Shown piece after piece: positions 59,904 through 64,000 of a DNA stretch of 64,000 bases. How positions within the stretch are numbered: the first letter of the stretch is position 1; the number at the start of each line of letters is the position of its first letter. The position numbers were made by a program, and so were the translations under genes. Below the pieces are notes generated by a model that saw only the letters and a program-made list of their open reading frames with translations, ran no database searches and was not told where the DNA came from. This DNA comes from Coprococcus_C hominis (lineage in GTDB: Bacteria > Bacillota > Clostridia > Lachnospirales > Lachnospiraceae), in the NCBI RefSeq assembly GCF_020687505.1, contig NZ_JAJEQT010000003.1; one strand, given 5' to 3'.

Positions 59904-61088
59904 ATGTATCAGTTGCTTTTGAAACAGAGATTCAAATTTGCAGTTAGAATGGTCAAACGAAATATAGGTGCTTATCTTATACTGATTGCTATTGTGCCAT
60001 GTATTCTTATATTGCAATCTATGATTCAGAAAAACTATGGAATGGATATTGCTGTTTTTATACCATATGGTATTCTCTGTTTCTTGTTTATGAATTTGTT
60101 TGGAACAATACCAAGAATGCGTATTTCTCCTGAAACTTATATTTGGAAAATAGAAAAAACATATATTGGGAGAGTGAAGAAGATAGGAAAAAGCATGGTA
60201 CTGACGTTGTGTGTTGCGTTGATTTTATTTTGGGCTTTTCCAATGGAGGGAATGGTCTTAAGACAGTTTATTGTGGCTATGCTTTGTAACCCAATCGTCA
60301 ATATGCATACGGTTTTATCAACACAATATAAATATCGGGATATTATGAATATATGTATGTTGGCAGTAGTAATGATTTGTTTTTTTTATGGAAGTGTATT
60401 TGTTACCAGTATATTATTGATCATTTACGGATTATATTTTATTTTATATCCTTATTTTAGCTATCAAGCAATTATCCCGTTCTTTCAACAATATAATCAG
60501 ATGTTATATGGTTTTTTGAATAGAGAATATGATACAGTTTTGCAAACGCAGGATGAAGTGTTCTTCCAAAATAATCAGAAAGAAATGAAAGGACTGATGA
60601 AGAAATATTATGGCAGCCGCTATCGTTTTTTGATGGTTTATGAGGTGGTTAGTATTGTCAGAAGAAAGAAACAGATTATGTATCAGTATTTTGCGATTGT
60701 TTTAATCACAATGTTATTATCGCAGATAGACGGAAAATATATTGAGTATGTATTATTGTTTTCTATATTGATATTAGGACAGAATGTTGTCAGCTATAAT
60801 GTGCAAAATGAATTACGTTTAGTTAAAAAAGGATTTCCGCTCAGATATTCTTTAAAAGAAAAATTACAATGCAAGTCAGTTATTGGAATGTTCTTGTTGT
60901 TACTCCCAATGCTCTGTTATTGGATAGCGTATAAAATTGAATTATTTAGTATTATCCTTTGGATATGGATACCGATTCAGAGTATTATAATATATACAGC
61001 AAAGAACCGACTGCAAAGGTTACTATATCTACTTCCGTTTTATATTTTGTCATTGTTATCTATGAGAGTATGGCAGATGTTTTTTTAA
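59904..61088 (+). CDS. Membrane protein, putative ABC exporter permease
   Basis: A 394-residue, strongly hydrophobic protein with GGGGAG before the ATG. At least eight membrane segments are predicted by eye (for example about 18-38, 48-68, 93-112, 140-165, 258-280, 325-345, 350-370, 372-390). No ABC-2 signature is obvious, so it is called from its position after the ATPase gene. The substrate is unknown. The gene is very AT-rich. Confidence 0.75.
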   Translation: MYQLLLKQRFKFAVRMVKRNIGAYLILIAIVPCILILQSMIQKNYGMDIAVFIPYGILCFLFMNLFGTIPRMRISPETYIWKIEKTYIGRVKKIGKSMVLTLCVALILFWAFPMEGMVLRQFIVAMLCNPIVNMHTVLSTQYKYRDIMNICMLAVVMICFFYGSVFVTSILLIIYGLYFILYPYFSYQAIIPFFQQYNQMLYGFLNREYDTVLQTQDEVFFQNNQKEMKGLMKKYYGSRYRFLMVYEVVSIVRRKKQIMYQYFAIVLITMLLSQIDGKYIEYVLLFSILILGQNVVSYNVQNELRLVKKGFPLRYSLKEKLQCKSVIGMFLLLLPMLCYWIAYKIELFSIILWIWIPIQSIIIYTAKNRLQRLLYLLPFYILSLLSMRVWQMFF

Positions 61089-61184
61089 CAATAAGATTAT
61101 TGATTTTCTAAGCAAAACCGCTTATAATTTGAGTCGGAACATATTGCTATTATCCACAGTTACAGGGCGTGTGTTATCAATGCC

Positions 61185-61202
61185 GATAACAAAATGATAA
61201 CA
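61185..61202. repeat. Subterminal repeat, right copy (candidate integrase arm site)
   Basis: GATAACAAAATGATAACA matches 17 of 18 bases of the left copy at 48862-48879, in the same orientation. Related TGATAACA occurs again at 61312-61319, and GTTATCA inverted nearby at 61173. Confidence 0.6.
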
Positions 61203-61302
61203 TTAGCCTGTATAGGCAGGATAATATGGATAAATCAAATAATTAAAAGAAAAGCGAACACGGCAACAAATAATCTCTAAACAAAATTGATTAGTGATTG
61301 TC

Positions 61303-61310
61303 GAGTTTGA
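61303..61310. other. Right attachment site (attR core)
   Basis: GAGTTTGA repeats the guaA core. With its flanks it reads GTC-GAG-TTT-GAG-TGA (V-E-F-E-stop), a displaced GuaA-like tail. This is the expected footprint of insertion at the guaA 3' end. Confidence 0.65.
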
Positions 61311-61434
61311 GTGATAACAAGCCAAACACGACATAAGTAAATACAGCATCTGCGAAGCAGATGTCACACAAGAAAGGATGAGCCATCATGCTTGCATGAA
61401 ATGGTTCATCCTTTTCTTGTGTGTAGCCATCCGG

Positions 61435-61485
61435 CTGATCAGCTGGATGGTGCTGTATTTCTTAATGGAAGTACTTGGCGACAAC
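61435..61485 (+). repeat. Direct repeat, copy 1
   Basis: About 50 bases beginning CTGATCAGCTGGATG and ending GTACTTGGCGACAAC. A diverged copy is at 61578-61625. Confidence 0.7.
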
Positions 61486-61577
61486 ATACAGCGAGATGGA
61501 GCGAAGCGGAATCGAGCTGAGGGGGGGAGTAAGCGGTAGCGTAGGAGGTAAGCTGAGGGGCATGACTGCTCTCGGGT

Positions 61578-61625
61578 CTGATCAGTTGGATGTTGTATTT
61601 TTTAATGAAAGTACTTGACGACAAC
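61578..61625 (+). repeat. Direct repeat, copy 2
   Basis: It begins CTGATCAGTTGGATG and ends GTACTTGACGACAAC, matching copy 1 with a few substitutions and a 3-base deletion. Confidence 0.7.
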
Positions 61626-61932
61626 TGAGTAGTCGCTGGCGGAACTGTATAAGCTGTTGGATAACAAGCTGATAGGGTATGTGTCAAAGACTTTGCTTGG
61701 GGAAGGTACAGACATATTGTGATATTGAGGATGATTTTGGCTAAAGGAATGTTCGGGATGATTGTGCAGTGACATTTCAAGAAGAAATATAACTGGGTTA
61801 TAGTGGAAAAGATGTTTTTTTAGGCGTAATAGTAGATATAAATGGATTCCTTGAGATAAGTGTTGTATAATATTCACAAATATAAATAATAGGATAAAAA
61901 ATGCATAATATGGGGTTTAAGGAGGGATTTTT

Positions 61933-62829
61933 ATGATTGAAATAACAAAATACTTACAAACGGTATATGAAGATCTGCAAAGATATGTTGATAATGATGT
62001 ATGTTTATGCAAGTTTAAAGAATTAAATTTTGAGGCTGGAGCACTTCCTGATTATGAAGATATAAATATTCAACAGTTATACTTATTAAGATATGCGTTT
62101 GCTTATGCGTTTGAATATAGTAGAATGTATTTGGATGTATTATCTCAGATGGATGGTGTTAATGGTATTTCGGTAACATCAGTAGGTTGTGGTTCGATGA
62201 TAGACTATTGGTCATTGGTACATGCATTAGAAATGAAGCGTAAAATAGATTGTAGTATAAGATATGTTGGAATAGATAAAATTGACTGGAGCTACAAAAT
62301 TCCCAAAAGACAAAATGACGAAGTGCATTATTTAATTGGAAATGCAGCTGATGTTTTCGCACATAACAGTCAATTTATTTCCAATGTGTATTTTTTCCCA
62401 AAGTCAATTAGTGAGTTCTCTGATGGTGAACTGAATGCTATGGCAAATAGCTTTTCATCAAAGAAAATACAAAAAAATAAATTCTTTGTTTGTATATCTC
62501 TTAGAGAAGATGATAGAAGTATGGACAGAGATATCCAAAAAACAAAATGCTTAATTGAAGCAATAAGTAAAAACGGTTTTTATACTAAATGGCCATATGA
62601 TCGATATATATATTTTGATTGTAATGATGGGATTGCATCATTTGATAATGATTTTCAGTATCCATCAGATGCACTGCAGTTTGTAACAAATTTGAACATG
62701 GAGTGTGCAAATTATAAGATTCAAGAAATGAATTGTCAATCTGATTGTCGGAAATATTTAAGAAGATGGCCAATTTTAAGAGTAGGACATATTAGATATC
62801 AGGTAATTATGTTTGAAAGGGAGGATTAG
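61933..62829 (+). CDS. Possible SAM-dependent methyltransferase-like protein
   Basis: A 298-residue soluble protein with AAGGAGGG before the ATG. Residues about 75-125 resemble a Rossmann methyltransferase start: ISVTSVGCGSMIDYW (glycine loop) and, about 30 residues later, IRYVGIDKIDW (acidic end of strand 2). The C-terminal 100 residues have no recognised motif. The next gene starts directly after its stop, so the pair is translationally linked. The enzyme assignment is tentative. Confidence 0.6.
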   Translation: MIEITKYLQTVYEDLQRYVDNDVCLCKFKELNFEAGALPDYEDINIQQLYLLRYAFAYAFEYSRMYLDVLSQMDGVNGISVTSVGCGSMIDYWSLVHALEMKRKIDCSIRYVGIDKIDWSYKIPKRQNDEVHYLIGNAADVFAHNSQFISNVYFFPKSISEFSDGELNAMANSFSSKKIQKNKFFVCISLREDDRSMDRDIQKTKCLIEAISKNGFYTKWPYDRYIYFDCNDGIASFDNDFQYPSDALQFVTNLNMECANYKIQEMNCQSDCRKYLRRWPILRVGHIRYQVIMFERED

Positions 62830-63771
62830 ATGATATTAAGTGTAAGTAGAAGAACGGATATCCCTAATTATTATTCGGAATGGTTCTATAATAGAATAAA
62901 AGAGGGATTTTTATATGTTCGTAATCCTATGAATGCTCATCAGATAAGTGAAATAAAAATTACTCCAGATGTTGTAGATTGCATAGTGTTTTGGACAAAG
63001 AACCCTTTGCCAATGATAAAGAGGTTAGACGAGATAAAAGAGTATAATTATTATTTTCAATTCACATTAACTGGATACGCAAATGATGTTGAGGTTAATT
63101 TGCCAAATAAAAAAACAAAAATGATTCCAGTATTTCAAGAACTATCTGAAAAAATAGGCAAGCAAAAAGTGATTTGGAGATATGATCCTATATTCTTTTC
63201 TGATAGATATACGAAAGAATATCATTTAAAGGCATTTAAAAGTATTGCTGAGGCTTTAAGTGGATATACGGAAAAATGCGTGATTAGTTTTGTTGATATA
63301 TATCCTAAAAATAAAAAAAATTTGGATGGATTGTCAAGTCATGAATTAAATGATGATGAACTGCGAGAATTTGCTGAGAAATTAAGTAAGATAGCTGCGG
63401 ATAATAATATTAAGATTGGAAGTTGTGCAGAAAAAATAGATTTGGATGAATGTGGTATAATTCATAATTGTTGCATAGATAGAGAATTAATTGAAAAAAT
63501 TATCGGATGTAAACTCAATGTTGGCAAAGATAAAAATCAGCGTAAAGAATGTGGATGTGTTGAAAGCGTTGAAATAGGTACTTATAATACATGCAAAAAT
63601 GGATGTGCATATTGCTATGCAAATTATAGTTCAAAAAGTGTAGAAACAAACGCTGCCCAATATGATCCTTCGTCACCTCTTCTATGTGGGCAAGTTCAAG
63701 AAGATGACAAAATAACGATTAGAAAAGTTGAGTCATTAAAAGAAACACAGCTAAGTATTTTTGATATGTGA
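62830..63771 (+). CDS. DUF1848 family protein with radical-SAM-like cysteine motif
   Basis: A 313-residue protein. The N terminus ILSVSRRTDIPNYYSEWF and the segment VFWTKNPLPMIKRL identify DUF1848. The C-terminal quarter has a cysteine-rich part: IIHNCCID, KECGCVESVEIGTYNTC and CKNGCAYCYANY, the last containing C-x3-C-x2-C as in radical SAM iron-sulfur sites. The motif lies near the C terminus rather than the usual N-terminal place. It directly follows the methyltransferase-like gene. Function unknown. Confidence 0.8.
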   Translation: MILSVSRRTDIPNYYSEWFYNRIKEGFLYVRNPMNAHQISEIKITPDVVDCIVFWTKNPLPMIKRLDEIKEYNYYFQFTLTGYANDVEVNLPNKKTKMIPVFQELSEKIGKQKVIWRYDPIFFSDRYTKEYHLKAFKSIAEALSGYTEKCVISFVDIYPKNKKNLDGLSSHELNDDELREFAEKLSKIAADNNIKIGSCAEKIDLDECGIIHNCCIDRELIEKIIGCKLNVGKDKNQRKECGCVESVEIGTYNTCKNGCAYCYANYSSKSVETNAAQYDPSSPLLCGQVQEDDKITIRKVESLKETQLSIFDM

Positions 63772-63940
63772 GTTCATTGTTATAACGTATATTTTTAAGA
63801 GTATATTTGGCTCCATTTTGGCTCTAAAAATTTTAGGAGAGGTACACAAAAATGCAAAATAAGATGAATATGAAGAATAAAACACACAAATGTGTACCAA
63901 GAAACAGCCAGATAAATCTCTCCGGTGAAATGTAGAATGA

Positions 63941-64000
63941 GAGTCCCGTTTGTAACGCAAGAGTCCCTCTTTGTAAATGAAAATCTCATTTTGTAAACGA
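63941..64000. repeat. Three tandem units of about 20 bp at the window edge
   Basis: TTTGTAA recurs at 63949, 63970 and 63990 (steps of 21 and 20). Two units begin GAGTCCC and the third TCTCATT. Such multiple subterminal repeats occur at the ends of IS21-like elements; the element itself would lie beyond the window. Confidence 0.5.

Larger units (their letters stand above)
48790..61310. mobile_element. Integrative mobilizable element (IME) inserted at the guaA 3' end
   Basis: Boundaries are the direct repeats GAGTTTGA at 48790-48797 and 61303-61310. Modules in order: XRE repressor and divergent switch, excisionase-like gene, tyrosine integrase, MobC-like protein, RecA-fold ATPase, GTGAC-repeat cluster, two small conserved genes, oriT-like region, relaxase, tnpV, and two ABC cargo modules separated by a second tnpV fragment. 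No type IV secretion genes are present, hence mobilizable rather than self-conjugative. The cargo is markedly more AT-rich than the host. Confidence 0.8.
61311..61932. other. Non-coding stretch with strong hairpins and a direct repeat
   Basis: It contains hairpin CATCTGC-GAA-GCAGATG (61347-61363), a long hairpin of about 22 bp (61365-61386 with 61401-61423), the near-palindrome around CTGATCAG (61428-61450), and two copies of a 50-bp repeat. Minus-strand frames here have low-complexity products without ribosome sites and are not called. The beginning may be host sequence beyond the inserted element. Confidence 0.5.

Noticed and set aside
61439..61780. Minus-strand open frame of 113 codons in the hairpin region
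   Set aside because: Pro/Thr/Ser-rich product without a ribosome site; it runs through the 50-bp repeats, so it is treated as chance.
61089..61932. A CRISPR array in the repeat-rich stretch
   Set aside because: Only two copies of a diverged repeat about 90 bases apart, no regular spacers and no cas genes.

Overview
The window looks like a chromosomal segment of an anaerobic, spore-forming Lachnospiraceae-type Clostridia bacterium. This is inferred from gene content and order: spoVT end, hup, S4 protein, yabP, yabQ, divIC, spoIIE, tilS, hpt, ftsH, and later spoIIID. It also fits the moderate base composition, the AGGAGG ribosome binding sites and the short U-tailed terminators. No species can be named from the sequence alone.

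Layout. (1) 1-8.0 kb: the classic Firmicutes sporulation, division and housekeeping block running from spoVT to ftsH, with a sigma-E-like promoter before yabP. (2) 8.0-18.4 kb: a cytoplasmic GH13 amylase, small regulators, a Dabb protein, and uvrB (with a LexA box) followed by a small membrane protein gene and uvrA. A 285-bp MITE-like inverted-repeat element follows uvrA, then a YghZ-type aldo/keto reductase. (3) 18.4-26.5 kb: MATE exporter, HTH-Uma2 protein, an unknown gene, spoIIID with a sigma-E-like promoter, a PocR/MCP-tip protein, a DUF3783/SbcD-like/SbcC-like operon with eroded active-site motifs, and tRNA-Thr(CGU). (4) 26.5-40.4 kb: an acyltransferase/DUF6320/esterase/amidase run, a two-component system with Pho-box-like repeats upstream and a Na/Pi symporter downstream, a NatAB-type ABC exporter, an SDR, a LytR_C protein and a YitT protein. 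(5) 40.6-48.8 kb: an MsmK/UgpC-type sugar ABC ATPase, then a CdaR/PucR-like regulator leading directly into ftsE-ftsX, an EnvC/PcsB-like hydrolase and a CtpA protease, then guaA.

(6) 48.8-61.3 kb: an integrative mobilizable element (IME) inserted at the 3' end of guaA. The 8-bp core GAGTTTGA is repeated at 48790 and 61303, and the right copy still reads as a GuaA-like tail (E-F-E-stop). The element carries an XRE repressor with a divergent operator switch, an excisionase-like protein, a tyrosine integrase, a MobC-like protein, a RecA-fold ATPase, an inverted GTGAC-repeat cluster (candidate replication or transfer origin), a candidate oriT, a MobA/MobL (MOBQ-like) relaxase and TnpV. It also holds two ABC-transporter cargo modules: one divergent from a membrane-anchored XRE regulator, the other led by a membrane-anchored MerR regulator. 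A remnant of a second tnpV separates the two cargo modules.

(7) 61.3-64.0 kb: an AT-rich accessory stretch with strong hairpins and a 50-bp direct repeat. After it comes a tightly coupled pair (methyltransferase-like protein plus DUF1848 protein with a radical-SAM-like CxxxCxxC), then tandem 20-bp repeats at the window edge that may be the end of another transposon.
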